A stretch of 64,000 nt of DNA from Neodiprion pinetum (lineage: Eukaryota > Arthropoda > Insecta > Hymenoptera > Diprionidae), in contig NC_060236.1 in the NCBI RefSeq assembly GCF_021155775.2, forward strand, positions 25,620,238-25,684,237, in the 5' to 3' direction. Every line of letters starts with the position of its first letter. The first letter of the stretch is position 1. Below are positions 46,772 to 60,988 of the stretch, in pieces. A model generated the notes under the pieces. That model worked only from the letters and a program-made list of their open reading frames with translations, made no database searches and had not been told where the DNA came from. A program made the translations under genes and the position numbers.

Positions 46772-48397
46772 GAAGAGGACTGAGCTCTTGGAATAATTGT
46801 AAAAAAATGCCAAGATATTAGAAATAGCACTACAAGATGTTTTGCAAGCAGATTCCTATAATGCAATATAATGGACTGTTACATGAAACACTGTTCGCAC
46901 ATTCCATTGTCATGTATACGAATATTGACAATGAGTATGAACTGTATAAGTACAGTGAATCACTATCCTGCCATACATAAAATTGAGCTTCGTTTCCTTC
47001 GACTTGAAAAGTTGATTGTTCAACAACATTCTGCGACTTAATTGAATTCACACATTGCTCACAGTTAAGATTTGTATCTAATCAACAAGATATTTAACAT
47101 TAAAGGCACCAACTCGATCCAATCATGAATTAGTTAGAATATATTTGATCCGACGCTGTTGATACATTTTTAAAAGCATGTGTATATTCAGTAATATTAG
47201 CTCGAATTTGCTACCAGCAATGTATTAAACGTGAGCAACGATACCATAATATATGTACAAACTACATTCTACGGAATCAATAAATGACTGGTTATTATTT
47301 TATTATTCCTGTGTAAATTCTATTTCATACTTCCGCCATTCAAACTACGGGACCAAGTGTACCGAATGTAACCCACCAATTTCAATAGATTTTTTTTCAC
47401 AACAATTATATAGCACATAGTGGTGAAAAGCAATATCATTGGCTACTTTCATTAGGTCCAACCAAGAATAAGAAAGTACAGCAACGAAGTAAGAGTTTTA
47501 CTTGGTCTACCTTAGAATTGTAGGGTATTAAGTTCACATTTGAAAGGTACTACATTCAGTCAAAAAGTGCAGAGAATAAACTCCAAGTACAGATTATACC
47601 ATACGAGCTGGATTAGTTGATTATGTCTATTATCAGAGTAGCGGAAAATCAATGCGCTACGCAGCTGCGACCTCGATTTCGAAAACGAAGAAATGTGAGG
47701 AAACAATTGTGTGTTACAATAAACACTAAGAAAAAAAATTCTAGTAATAGTTAATGGCTAGCAAAACTTACCCATCATCAAATGTCCAGAGGGTATATTC
47801 AAATCTACAGATCGACAGAAGATTTTTCACGTCTATCACAAGTGCTTTTTCCAAACAATATATTGGTGTCACCAAGTCCGTTCAATTATAAATCCAAGTT
47901 TATTGCGGATTGAAAGAAGTTATTGATTTCTTAGGAAGTACAAATCCAATAACCAATCACTGTATGACCACTTTCATACGAAATCATTAATTTTACTTGT
48001 TAAAAAACTTTTCAACTTTAGGCTCACCGTACAATTGAACAAACCGCGAGCGGACAGGAGCGCGTTCTACCTTAACGACTTTCCAAGGCCTACTAACGTT
48101 GGAATCGCTCGCCGAGTCGGACTAACGTGTCGAGACGTACACTAGCGCTACTCGGTGAAATTCGGAAGTTCTGGCACATTTGAATGATTTCAACAGTTAC
48201 TTCACTCGTACAGCACACCCATCTGTGAAAATTAATCATCCAAGGCCAACGATTAAACAAATACAGATGCAAAAACGCTGAGGCCCGCGGAGCCCGCGCA
48301 ATACCAAAATTAATTTCGCATGCGGTCGAAGGATATAACCCTATAAGTGTGTGGGATATAACACTATACATGTCATACATGCCCGGCAGGGCGGTAG
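46772..48397. other. Intergenic between CPSF1 and NUP210
   Basis: CPSF1 3' UTR to about 47300, then AT-rich DNA. A GC-richer stretch at about 48030-48120 just before NUP210 probably belongs to its promoter. No gene is recognised. Confidence 0.5.
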
Positions 48398-51300
48398 ATG
48401 ATAATGGCGAAATTGTATAATTTGTACGATAAATACTTGCTAGTTATACTGTGTGCTGTGATAACTTTATTATCAATATGTGTAAATACTCAGCGACTAA
48501 ACGTACCGAGAGTTCTTTTACCTATTTTCAACGATTTTCCCACCAATTTCACCCTGGAGGTTACCGAAGGCGGGTGCTACAAATGGCAAGTTTCAATTCA
48601 AAATTGATGTATTTCGAAGACAATTTAGATTACGTATCGAATACCTTTTCCGCTCTAACTTATAATTCGAATATAGTGTACCTGGTCATCCTGAATTTCT
48701 TTCAAATGAGTCAACTATTACCTTTGATCTGTAACCTCATTTTCGGTGTTCGTTTTTTTCATACATGAATTATTCAGACATGACTTGCTAGGTCTACCAA
48801 ATAAGTGAAATATTGTTTCCAGGTCGTCATCCCGTACCGATTTGATCAGATTAGTTCCACTCAATGAAAATTTCGACAAAACATGCTCGTCTGCCGTATT
48901 GGTACAGACTGTCACCAAGGATTCGACACGCAACACTGCCATAGTATTAGCCGAAGATGTTACCACAGGCCAATTCCTGAGGTGTGATGTTATTGTAGAT
49001 GCCATTTTCGCATTCAATCTAGTCACAACAACCCGGGAATTGTTCATTGAAGAAGCACCAGAAGTCTTTGAGGTCCGAGCAAACGATGAACAGGGTAGGA
49101 ATAAATAATTTAACCGCATTTTCCTCTTGTGAATATATCGCAAATATGTGCTCTGCTTATCAGACAAAGCTGAAAATAGCAGTTGAAATTAGCAACCAAA
49201 CGTTCTGTTCATTCAAATAAGGTAATGAAGTCCGAAAATCAAAATTTTATAAAATACCTTGAACCCCCCATACTTGTATAGAATTATGAGGATAAAAGTG
49301 AAATGCATTTTCTGATTTCCAAAAAATTGAACACGTTTGGCTGCTAACTCTAACTTCAACTTCATGCTTGTTAGTCAGTATCACGGCGTAACGCTTCATG
49401 CACTTGGTAAAGCTTTTCAATCCTTGTGTTTTATACTTTCAAAGGCAACGAATTCACAACACTGGCTGGTGTCGAATTCATGTGGACAATTGGGAATGTG
49501 GACAAACATAGATCGCAGATAGATAGTAAACCGCTCAACAATGTCCTAAGGTTTATGACCTTTCAGGAATCGCCATATGAAACCCCACCAACAGTCGTCG
49601 AATTAGACTCTGTTGGGCGAAAAGGGCACATGACTCTTTTGGAGGGAATCAGAACTGGCTCTGCCAAGGTTTGTGGTATATTCTTCATTTAGAACTAAGA
49701 AGGTAGCCTCGTAAGATGATGTTTAAGTACTTGTTCCATTCAGTAGACTGAAATGGAAACCGTAATCTAAAACTTGAATGATTGAAATTTTAATTTGTAT
49801 AAGTAAGCACATTAGGAAGTTATAAAAAATTGAATTCACTGAATATATTTTTATGAGAGATTATATCTGACTGCATTTTAATAACTCTTGACTTTGATTC
49901 ACTTGTTGACAAGATTTCATAAATATGTTTCAGGTCTCAGTAAAATTGTCTCACCCTGAGTATACTCATGTACCCCCCATTGAAGTGGAATTGATTGTTG
50001 TTGCAAATCTGATCATCATACCAAGTGATGTAACTATGATGGCCTATGACAGCTTTAATTACAGAATCATGCAGGTATTCAGCTTTTCCTGTAAATTGGA
50101 GTAAGCATATAAATATTTTTCCCTTTTTTCCTGGATTCTTGAAAAATTAACTCATAAAATTATTCTACAGTGTCTCCCATATTTCAGGTGCATCAAGGAC
50201 GGCTGGAAGAGATCAACCTACCATCCAGCCAATACTATTTGGAGGCTGAAAATCCTGATATCCTGAAGATAAATAATGATTATGGCAGCGCCTATGCCAT
50301 CGGACGTGGGAAAACTAAGGTTCTATTGTATGACAGAAATGTTGATGAGGAATATGGTATAGTTCTCCCATCTGCAACAGTCAATATAAACGAGCCTGCC
50401 TACATCACTCTGACAGTCCTACCACATAGGAATTGGGGCCTCATTTTGGGCCATACACATGAGATTGTTGCAGAAATATATGATAAGTGAGTATTTCAAT
50501 TCATTGTCATTGGAGTATCCAACTGGTCAGTTAAAACTTTTAATATTGTGAATTTCTACGGAATTATTAAATTCGTAGTTTAAAATCCCACGAAAAACAG
50601 AAATGTGTGAAATTTGTTTTATTGTCAATTTGAGCGCTCTGTTTATGTCATAGCAAGGACCGCAAGTTCCACATAGGGGAAGGTGTCCAGGTCAATGTAC
50701 AGATTGATGAGAAATACCTGAATGTGGCTTCAAGGACCCAGAACGGTACCCATATAGTCGCCACACCCATAGCTATGGGTACGACGATAGTAGAGGCCAG
50801 CTTAATCGCCATTATAAACAGCCAGGGAAAGCGGATGAATTTAATGCCCCGGCTCACAACAAGAGCTGAACTCTCGATACATTCACAGGTTATAGTTGTT
50901 CCTAAAACTTTGGCTGTACCCTGGGATCCGCGGAGTAAAGTGAGGTATGTTTTGTAAAATGCACACAAACAGATTGATAGTGCATTATAAATAATGCATT
51001 ACAAATAGGTAATTAAACTTTGTGAAAGTATGAAACTAATTATTACAGGTCGGAAACTACCTTAAAAGCGAGCGGAGGAGACGGTGCTTATATTTGGGCA
51101 AGTCAGCATCCTAATGTTGCCTCAGTATCTCAAAACGGCCTAGTTGGAGTTTTGAGAAAGGGCTCTGCGAAAATTATTGTGTCAATGGTACGAAACCCGC
51201 ATAATAGGGATGAAACAAGGATACATGTCTTGACGCCAGTACGGTTAGAAGTAATTGATTACAATATGGAGGCTGCAGTTGGAGAATCTATCCATATTCA

Positions 51301-54300
51301 TGTGGCGATGTATGGCGAAATGAAGAAGGAAGGAACGGATGAAGTGTATGAAATACCATTCAACGATTGCCGCGATATACCCCTTGACGTTTACATTCCA
51401 GATGGTAACTTTGTGTATAATAATAGTGAAACAGTTGAGTCTATTGGCATAGCCTGCACGACACTTCGTGTCGTTGGCCTTGATGTCGGCATGTCTAGCG
51501 TCACAGTCGCGTACAACAATAATGGTGGACAATATTTGATGGACAATGTAAACATATCGGCATACAAGCCCCTCACTGCCTTGCATCCGTCAACTGGTGA
51601 TGCCCTACTCGCTGTAGGGTCATCACGACGACTAGTATTCAAAGGTGGACCACTGCCGTGGTTTGATAAAAATCAGGGTTACACAAGAGAAATAAAAATG
51701 TCAAACCTAGGTGTATTAAGATGGAAGGAAGAAGAGTATATATTCGATGTAAGTTCTGATGTTTACGTGTACGAAATAATGTGCGAAGCACTTGGCGATA
51801 TCACAGTTACACTCACGATTTCAAATATCCCGGTATTGTCAAACTGTCACCAAACTGAAGCATCCGCGTCGGTTCTAGTCACCTGTGGCAAACCGAGAAA
51901 CATTTACCTGGTACCGGAATTTAAGGATAGCGAGAAGTGTCCAAAAAGTCAAAGTACCGACCATATTATGGCGCGTAGTGGAGAGGATTTTGAGCTGACG
52001 GTGATTGTAAAGGATGAAGATGGTAGAACTTTTGACAATGCAACGAGTTTGAATGTCGAATGGGCATTGAACCCTGTTGAGTATGGCAGTGTGGAAAAAG
52101 TATCTGGTATTATGGAAGAGACATATTGGGATATGAATGTTATATTACCAAACAGACACTATCAACGTATTTTGCCAAAACAGCATACTGGCATGTTACA
52201 GATACATGCCAGGGTGACAGGGTATCAAAAACGTGCACTAGGAAAATTGGGAATTGTGCCAGAACGGCCGCCATTTCCCACCCTAACAGAAAGGGGGTCC
52301 GTAGAAACTCCAGTCATCAAAAAGTCTATAAATGTGACTCTGGTAAACCATACGGTTATAACTCCAAACAATTTGAAGGTTCTTCTTGATCCAATTGGAA
52401 AGTATCACATGCAGGTCAGCCAAGGATCAGGTTTCTATGATCTTAATTTAAGCTCCAAGGATATTGCCAATGTGGATTATGTCGCACCTACCAAGACAAT
52501 AACCATTGTCCCCCGAAATTCAGGTATACTGCACATTGCTCTCGTTGATCTTTGCTTACCGTCAAAGCCTGCTGAAGCTGTCATTGAGGTGCAACAACTC
52601 GGAGGCATAAAAGTCGAGGTGATAGACAAAGTTGAAATAGACAAATGCATTGTTGCAACTCTCACATTATATGATACAAATGGTCGTACAATGGAGCTAC
52701 CCTCGATTGAAGCTATTAGTATAGGTGCAGAAATAGATAATGCGCGAATTGAAGTTATACGTTTGCCAAACAGCGATCAAGGAAACCCTCCCTATCATGA
52801 AATTTTGTATAAGGTTCGTGGAATTAAAGAAGGCGAATCTCAATTATCTTTTGAAAGCGGTAAAGATGAGGAAAAAGTCCACAGTGAGCCAATCACTATT
52901 CAAGTTTTTCTACCACTCAAAATTATACCAAAAAACGTGACAATCCTTGTAGGAACATTGTATCAACTTTCGACCATTGGTGGACCGTCCAATGCAGAGA
53001 TTGAATTTGTTAGTAATGATGATAGCACTCTGGGTGTTAGCAAAGATGGCGTGTTGGATGGTAAATTATTTGGTACAGGAGTTATATCTGCAAGTGCAGT
53101 TGGGCTTACCCCGAATGGTAAACGTGTTGTGTATTCAATGGATAGCATAGGGGTACAAGTTGTTCCTTTGGAAGGTGTTAAAATCACGGCGCCGACAACC
53201 AGAATAAAAATTGGAGCTACCATTCCAGTATGGGCTTTTGGTATTCCAGACCAACTTACACCCCTTGTAATAGGATCGATGAAAACACCGATGAGATTCC
53301 TGTGGTCTACGAGTGGACAACCAGGGATAATAAAACTGAAAAACATGTATGAAGGGACTGGTATTAATATTGGATATGAAAATGAAGCATGTGTACGAGT
53401 TGAAGGTTTACAGCCTGGAATAGCTACAATTCACCTCAATGTTACAACATCATGCGAGACATTTGCAAAATGTGACAAAGATACAACATTTGTGGCATTC
53501 TTGAAGATTGAAATATTCCAAGAGCTTCATTTGGTCGGTGTAGAGGACGGGTATGGAAGGCCAGTTATACTGATGACACCAAATTCAGCTTTTCAATTGC
53601 AAACGAATCATGACAAGTACAGTTTAAGTTACAAAATTTTACCACCTGGAAGCTCTGGTGAAACGGAGGATTCAAAAGCTTTGATATTGACAAACAAGAA
53701 TGTAACCGTTGACAAAAATGGCATGATCACATCAGGCGAAACGTTTGGAAAAACTATACTATCAATCACAAGTACTGAGGCTTATGGGTTGAAGCAAACG
53801 TTGATGGTTGTTGTCGAGGTAGGTTGAATAATGAATATTTCTTCGTACGCGTAATCATCAATATAACTAAACAAATATTATTCTCGAAAATATATACCTG
53901 ATCTGTTTTTGTTAGGTCAAACCGATCCATTACATGATGCTTGAGCTAAAATCGATCATGCGTGTGAGATCGGGTGAAGAACTCTATTCCCTACCCAGAG
54001 GTATGACGCTGGATTATACTGTAGGGTATTACGACAATGTCGGATCTAAGTTTAACGCTGGTCAAACGAAATTGTCTATATGGACAAACCGTGCTAATTT
54101 AGCCTCATTTAGTATGGGATCAGAGAACACAGTTTCTGTCCAATTTACAAGAAGTGGACATATGGTTACTAAAGTTTATAATGAAAAACAGCTAACTGGA
54201 ATGTTCGACTATGTAAATATGGTGATTGGAGACATCGTTTTCCCTTCAAAGGTTTGTAGTGTTTGCAAGAAAAAATGTGTGGAAACATTTCACCAACACA

Positions 54301-57300
54301 TAACGTATCAGCACAATTCTATATTCTCTGTGTATCTCGATACTTATGTGAGAGGTTTTAAGTAAATTTATGTGAGCATATATCATCAAACACAGATGAC
54401 ATTAACGGTTGGTGATATAATATGCTTCTCCATGCCACTACTGTCGAATGATGGGGACCCTGGTTATTGGCAATCCTCAAACCCAGAACTATTGACTATT
54501 GATTCCTTGAGTGGTATGGGCAGAGCTCTGAGCCCAGGACGCATACATGTCAAGCATAGTTTGGCTGCTCTTATCCGTGATGAGATTCAGCTCGACATTC
54601 AACCAATTTCTAAGGTGAGTTTAAGCTATAGTAATAATATATGAATATGTAGGTACATGCATGGTATAGCCTGGGTATAGAAATTGCTAAATTCTTCCAT
54701 AGTATGACTGGTTACGACTATGATTATGTTACGACAGTGTCACTAACATAAAATTCTTGAACACTGTACTTACTATGCAGATAAAATTCGTCCTGCCGAT
54801 GGGTACAAACATGACAGGAACGGAGGTGTTGGGGGTTCCATTGATTTTGGAAAGTGCCAACGACTGTAAGAAGGAGCAGAATATATTGGCGCGAGGCAAA
54901 GGTGGCTGTCGTATACATCACAACTATGCTCCGAATGCATTCCCTTTTACTTGTACTGTTCAATTTACTGGGACCATTCCTTCTATTGACATCAAAGATA
55001 TATTCCTCAGTAAACCAAGATTTAACATCGTAACAGGTAAAGTCCTATACTAGGAAAATTCCATCGCAGATTCCGTATACATATTTCGAATCCGACTGAT
55101 ATCGCATTTATAACATTATGTCGGTTCTTACAGGTTTTTACTACTGTGACGTAATTTCTTTGGGTTCCCCCTCGAAGACAACTAGCACACTAGATATTTC
55201 GCTTAAAATTGGGGCCCAAAGTCGCGAAATCGTGGCTACGCCAGTGGTCGTACCATATTTGCCAGCTATCTATGTTCCTGTGACAGAAATTATATTCGCA
55301 GTAACACCGACATCGTCCACTCCATCAGCTATTATTCAAGTACACGGAATCCCGACAGTATTGAACCAATTGATCGTAAGTGACACACTGCATTGTTGTT
55401 CAGTCCGATTTTTCAATGTATCAGAATTTTGAAACGTTTAAAATGTGCACTTATTACTCATTATAGACCCATCTACCAGATGGTTTGGCCCTGGTAACTG
55501 GGCCACAGGGCGCCTATGGTAATGGTATACAGTTAAAAATCCGTTTAACGCATAATCACGATGAACTTCAGGGCAGCCAAGTCAGGGTAATCAGTGAAAT
55601 TACAAAGCAAGACATACATGTAAGTAGCTAGCAGTATGATACGGTTACCTGATTAAATCTAAATGTATATCATTTTTCCCTATACTTACATAATTTATTT
55701 ATTGTTTATTTTATTGAAACCAAATCATATAAATGATATGCAATATATGCATCACTTAGGAGCAAGATTTAACATATACTGCATCCTACTAAGGTGTGTT
55801 GTGTTAGGTTTGGTTAAAATAAAAGTGAAATTAAAAAGAATAGGAAATAATAGTAACAGTACATAAACTTAAAAGTATAATTTGTATATCTGTTTGTACA
55901 AAATCAATCATATTCTTGTTTGATGAAATTATTGTTTGAAATTTTTTTCAATATTTTCTTACTATCATGCGACAAATTTTTTAAATCATCTGATAAATTA
56001 TTGAAATCTAGTAAAGCTACAATGTAGGCATTTTTTTTCATTAGAGCTTTAGATGTTTGTGGTACTCTGATTGACTTATTCCTGGTAATAATTCCTAATA
56101 CCTATTAGAACTTTGGTAAACAGCACAAAATTCTTTATAGTAGAACGCTAACGCTCCGACATGGAAAGTTTGGATAATATTACAATATTTATAATCTTGT
56201 CCATACTGTGTAGTGAAATTGAGGGTTACAATTCGTTTGTTATCTGCAGGTGCATATGTCCAAACAATGGTACAACCTGCTTCACTTGCATCGGAATTTC
56301 TTCTACTTATATCAATCGTTAATTATTCTTCATTCAAATCGTTCTTGATATTGACAACTTTGATTCATGGATTTTTCAATTTTTCTGGTTCCACATCAAA
56401 ATTTCGACAATTTTGTTCATATAAAACTTTAGGAGTTGCATCAATATCTGTATTGTTTTTGCATGTGATAATCATTTTTCTATTTTTCAAATCAATAGTT
56501 TTTGCTATTGGATATTGTATGTCCTTTAGTATTGATACATCTGTTTTATAAGTATCATTTTCATTCATTTTCTTCTTATTTTTAATAATGATACTAGTTA
56601 CTTTTGTCATGGACGTTTTATTAAACTACATCAGTGAAGCTTATTGTGACCTCATTTTTTCCATTTTTTCAATGAGCTTATTTAGTCATTTATTTTTTCG
56701 ATCATCATTTTTTTCAACATATTATCACTACTGTGTTCCTAAACAATTTCAGATACTTGTTCGAGTGTCACAGTATGATCAAGCTGCCCCAGTCAGTGGC
56801 ATACATTGGTTGGATTATGCTTACTATCATAGATATACATTTGGGACCTTCGCTGCTCTTGTAATAACCTTTTTCTACAGTGAGTCTATTTTATTCTTAT
56901 TTCAAGTAGTAACTTTTCAAGCCAGTTCATGCGAATGTATTATTTTGTTAATCTACATCTTTTCAAATGCATATATGTTTTCAGTCTATGGAAGTAAAAT
57001 GATGAGCATCAACATCTCAGTGAAAAATAAATCCATTTTCGGTAACTACCTCAACCGCTGCTTGTAAATCGATTTAAGTATTGTAAGGCAGTCTTATACG
57101 TCAATAAAGTTTTAGTTTTTCTGCCTTAATTTACTTAAACTTACAGTTGTTCACAATACTTGTTTTGCGACCCTTGTGCTGCATGGAAAAATTAATTTTT
57201 TCTTTTTTTTCAATAGCCGAAAAGTGTCCACCGCCCATAAAGAAAACGTATACGCCAACTTCACCAAGTGGAAACAAAGTTACTAGCACTCCAAGTCCGG

Positions 57301-57413
57301 GGAGTGCAAACACATCGCTAAGACCTTTCTCAGCGTTTGAACCTGTATATGGAGATCCTCGGGGATTTTACACGCCTAACGCTAGGCGAAATCGATCCCT
57401 ACTTAGTCCTTAG
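48398..57413 (+). CDS. NUP210: Nuclear pore membrane glycoprotein 210
   Basis: This is a pore-membrane nucleoporin with a huge luminal domain of Ig-like repeats that forms a ring in the perinuclear space. Fourteen exons: 48398-48585, 48823-49094, 49445-49668, 49934-50074, 50188-50486, 50654-50944, 51049-53818 (2.8 kb), 53916-54251, 54396-54614, 54781-55036, 55134-55375, 55467-55619, 56753-56879 and 57217-57413; about 1904 residues (human 1887). Seen are a signal-anchor-like N-terminus, LNVPRVLLP, VTEGGCYKW, LAEDVTTGQFLRCDVIVD, TTRELFIEEAP, NEFTTLAGVEFMWTI, KPLTALHPSTGDALLAVGSSR, VVDKVEIGK-like IDKVEIDK, and a C-terminal membrane segment (TFGTFAALVITFFY). A Pro/Ser-rich tail follows. Exon 1 ends at a GC donor (TG/GCAAGT), the only site that keeps frame. 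The start could be either of two nearby ATGs (48398 or 48404). Confidence 0.95.
55620..56752 (+). other. Large AT-rich intron of NUP210
   Basis: An intron of about 1.1 kb, T-rich in its second half. A frame of about 110 codons occurs there by chance. No repeat ends or nested gene are seen. Confidence 0.5.
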
Positions 57414-58759
57414 TTCTAAAGGAAAAAAAAAATAAATAAAAAAAAAAGAAAACTGGTAAGGACATTCTTCAATAATTTTATAGTTCACTGGTTGTTGAGT
57501 GGTCAATTTATCAAATGATAGTTCGACAAGACTGACGAACAATGAAACTCAGACTTCATGTGTTATGCAGTGAAATTTTCCGGTAATTGATCACACATGT
57601 TAAAAAGTGAAACAATTTGATCTGACACTATTCTCAATTTTGTTTTTTCGCTTTCCTGATCTTGTCTATTAGTGATATCAAGCTATTCTAATTTTCTCAC
57701 CTGGAACGTTTCTAAAAGATTTTGTCTATATCGAAAATTTTCATTGATGTAATTATTTAATTAACATTGACGCAACTTATGGGTCTGGGTTTCAACTAGT
57801 GACAATTGTTGATCAAAAGGTGACGAATATGTGACTTAATTTTATTTATAATAGACTATATTTTCATACGACAATACGCTAGAATATAATGAATGACATG
57901 TTGAGCGTCACATTCAAAATGGTTGTTGAACTATACTAAGGTCGTTTTCAAGTACGTTACGTATGTAGATGTACGTATGGTGAAAAGTAATCGAAGTGTA
58001 AATACTTTTTGAAATGTTTTTGTATCGTATTTTAAGATATAACTCAGGTTAAAGGATATATATTATTCTTAAGGCGTTGAATAAAAGATCGTACTATAAA
58101 GCTTGTTAGATTCTCCTTCCATCTGACAAGTCAATAAAGATAGATATAATATTCTGGTCAATCACTTTGTCATTGAAAAATCTTTATTTTTATCATCGTT
58201 CCTAAAATTCCCAGTGTAAAGTTGATTTTAGAATGAACTGATTGTACGCACAAGACGGGTATCCGTGAAAATTATACTTCATTTGCCTTGAATGGAGCAG
58301 TTTATTCATCAATAACAAGTTCGGTGTAAAATATTAATGTATTATCTTTTTTCACTTTCGCGAAATGCAGGTGATATTTAAAAATGATGAAATTGAACGT
58401 TTTTGGCGCACTTGTGTGTACACCTATATTTTTAATTAGGTAACATGTGAGTCAGTGTACATCGTCTGCAGTCTACAGCGTGAATAATTAAAGTAAAGAT
58501 GCTCACTGAAACTATACATTTTGTAATATTTGAATTCTGTTGAACTAGAAGGCTGAAACTTTCCATGTAAACGAAATATCAGCTTCAAGACAATTCACAT
58601 CTTCACTCTATCCTCAATCTTTGAGTCAACTGATAAAACTTTTATAATAGGAAACAAGGATATTTTCACCAAAAACACTATGCAATACTGGATTTCAGTC
58701 TTCCTCATATATATGACATTCAATTGAGAAAAGCGTACAAAAATCTCCCGACTAAACCT
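57414..58759. other. Convergent intergenic stretch between NUP210 and MED8
   Basis: NUP210 3' UTR with AATAAA-like hexamers directly after the stop (about 57431), and MED8 3' UTR on the right. No gene is recognised. Confidence 0.5.
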
Positions 58760-60434
58760 CTAGCGTCCATATGGATGAATCTGTGAAGCTGCTTTAATGT
58801 TGGTCTTGATTGCGCTTGGAGCTTTTCCCATTTGGCCCACTGCAAAACATTAAATGTACACAGTTCTTGTTAATCAGTGTGGAATTTATCCTTAAAACAA
58901 TAGCAAACAAGGTAAATTTATTTATCCAAAATACTGTTTCTTTATCAGGATTTGAACTACATTCAACAATTCCAAGAGTAATTTGAAGCGTGCAATAGAA
59001 GTAATGTTTATACTGTGCACCTCCTATTTGTCCTTGCCCAGCAGCTTGTGCCTGGCCACCAGATCTCCCAGCCATTATACCCGGTGGTCCTGGACTCACT
59101 CTGGACTGAGCCATCGGTCCAGAATCAGACTAAAGAAAACAATTGTTATTAGGGCGAAATATCAGTGACTATGGCATCGCTAACATGATAATAAATAAGT
59201 GCCCACTATGGATGAAATAGGTTTGTGATGAGTGATCAGTAATTACCTTAAGGCCTTTACCCATGCCAATTGCAGCAACTAAGGTGTGAGTATCTGCGGA
59301 ACTGCTAGTTTGTACCTGGGCAGCTCTGGCACCAGCTTCGCCCTCCCATTCTTCTCGGGCCTTGTATGCGATGTCCCATACATGACTAACCACCTTGTTG
59401 TACTGTGCTACTTGTTTCTGAAAGTCAATTATGTTACTGTTAGTACTGACGATTTAGCGTCTGCTGGTGGTGAGTTCCAATCGCCAGATAGACCGATTAC
59501 TTGGAGGACATCGAGCTGATAAAAGGTTGCCAATCACAGCTTGCGTTACCGATTTGATAATCTGCTTTATCGGTGACATCGGTCTAGAGCGAATGGAACA
59601 AAAATGAAATCTCTGACCAACTATGGTTAGTGGCTTACATTGGAATCCTACTTGTTGTTTAGTTTGCATATCAACAGAGAAATAGAATAACCTCTGTAGT
59701 TTTTGTGGTCAATGTATTATATTCTCGATACAAACTCGTCAAGATAATTTTACGAACTAGCAGCTTCCGAAAGATTCTCAGATTACACAATTGTTTTCAT
59801 TAATTACACGAATATCAGCAAATATTTTTTCATGTGAAATAGAACTGTGAGCAAGGGGAGCAGAGTGATCGACAAAAGCGCAAAGGAAGTCGAAACAGCA
59901 AAGAATTTGCATACATCTGTACTCAGAATGAATAAATTTACCTGTGATGCTTCGAAAGTGAGATTGGAAGCCTTGAGCTCTAGGTGATTCATCTTCTGTT
60001 CAGCCATCGGCTCCGGTTTTGTTCTCAAATAGTCTGGTACCAAATCGTGGGCGAATGTTGATATTCTACCTTCTGTCATTCGGAGCAGATCCTCATCCTT
60101 TTCCGGACTCAAGAGGAGTGGCAATATCGTGAAATTTCTCATATTTGGTGCCTTATCGTGGCCAAGAATTTTCGAAAGACTCGTCAGCTGCGGATTAACA
60201 ACGTTTACGATTGTTTATTATTCGTTATCTCGGCTGAAAGTGATCATTGAAATTCAACCAACTACTTACATGACCCGAAATAATAGCGAAGTTATCGAGA
60301 AAATTTGGCCAGTTCAGCGTCTCATATTCGTGCTCCAGTTTGTAAAGCATTCCGGCGATTGCAGATTTTAGATCACTTACTCGCAGAATGATCGCCTCCA
60401 GAGCAGAGTCCAACTGTTTTTCTTCTCTTTGCAT
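58760..60434 (-). CDS. MED8: Mediator complex subunit 8
   Basis: This is a Mediator head-module subunit that bridges activators and RNA polymerase II. Five exons: 60434-60270, 60187-59942, 59417-59247, 59129-59021 and 58839-58760; about 256 residues (human 268). The start MQREEKQLDSALEAI is nearly identical to the family N-terminus. KLEHEYETLNWPNFLDNFAIISG, LLSPEKDEDLLRMTEGR, VPDYLRTKPEP, HTLVAAIGMGKGL, a Gly/Gln/Ala-rich low-complexity linker and the conserved C-terminus IKTNIKAASQIHPYGR follow in order. All exon joins are phase-consistent, so the gene looks intact. The linker is shorter than in vertebrates. Confidence 0.95.
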
Positions 60435-60700
60435 TTCTACAGAGGACTTGAACTTCGATGATCGGATTAATTATTACAATTTACCGCCGCTGTCAGCGTT
60501 TAGACGTACGTACCCTGGTCAGAATCATTCGAATCACTGACCTGTACACTAGAATTTCCGGATAGAACAGCTGATCGTGCTTTCGAGATGGTGTCGACAT
60601 CTATGCTCAAGTGTCGCAGCGTGGAACTAAATGTCGCTCATGCGTCAAATTTAAAGTTAGTATCTATTAGCTCCTGATTTGTATTTTCTTCTTGAGTGCA
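60435..60700. promoter_or_regulatory. MED8 promoter region, possibly bidirectional
   Basis: The stretch directly upstream of MED8 is less AT-rich than the DNA to its right. A possible small plus-strand gene starts just beyond it. Confidence 0.3.
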
Positions 60701-60707
60701 AACAACA

Positions 60708-60988
60708 TGATAATCTATCATAAAAGTAGAATTTTCAATTCTCTTACTTATCCAAAGTTTTTTAAACCGGGACTCAGTTTTTCCCGAAGGTATCACTTAT
60801 TTCAAGTTAATTTTGCGACCATTCATTACAAAAAATGTAAAATCTGTTTACTCTTGTATATCACAATAAATCGTTTTTTTTTTTTACTTTTAGAGAGCAT
60901 TGACAATAATACGGAAGAATATAAAAATCTTACAAATCCGTATGATGCTGTTATAGTTCACAGTAATGTAGATGAAACTAAAACATAA
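60708..60988 (+). other. Possible small two-exon gene, unrecognised
   Basis: An ATG at about 60708 opens MIIYHKSRIFNSL and continues to donor-like sites near 60770-60790. A good acceptor (T tract, ACTTTTAG, 60892) opens a 31-codon end, NLTNPYDAVIVHS, with a TAA stop at 60986-60988. The joins I tried do not give a clean frame with a strong donor, although the unspliced frame is open. I recognise no family. It may be a short mitochondrial or membrane protein gene, or chance. Confidence 0.25.

Noticed and set aside
56213..57067. Open frames inside the last introns of NUP210
   Set aside because: Phe/Ile/Leu-rich translations of T-rich intron DNA. Only 56753-56879 matches the gene.
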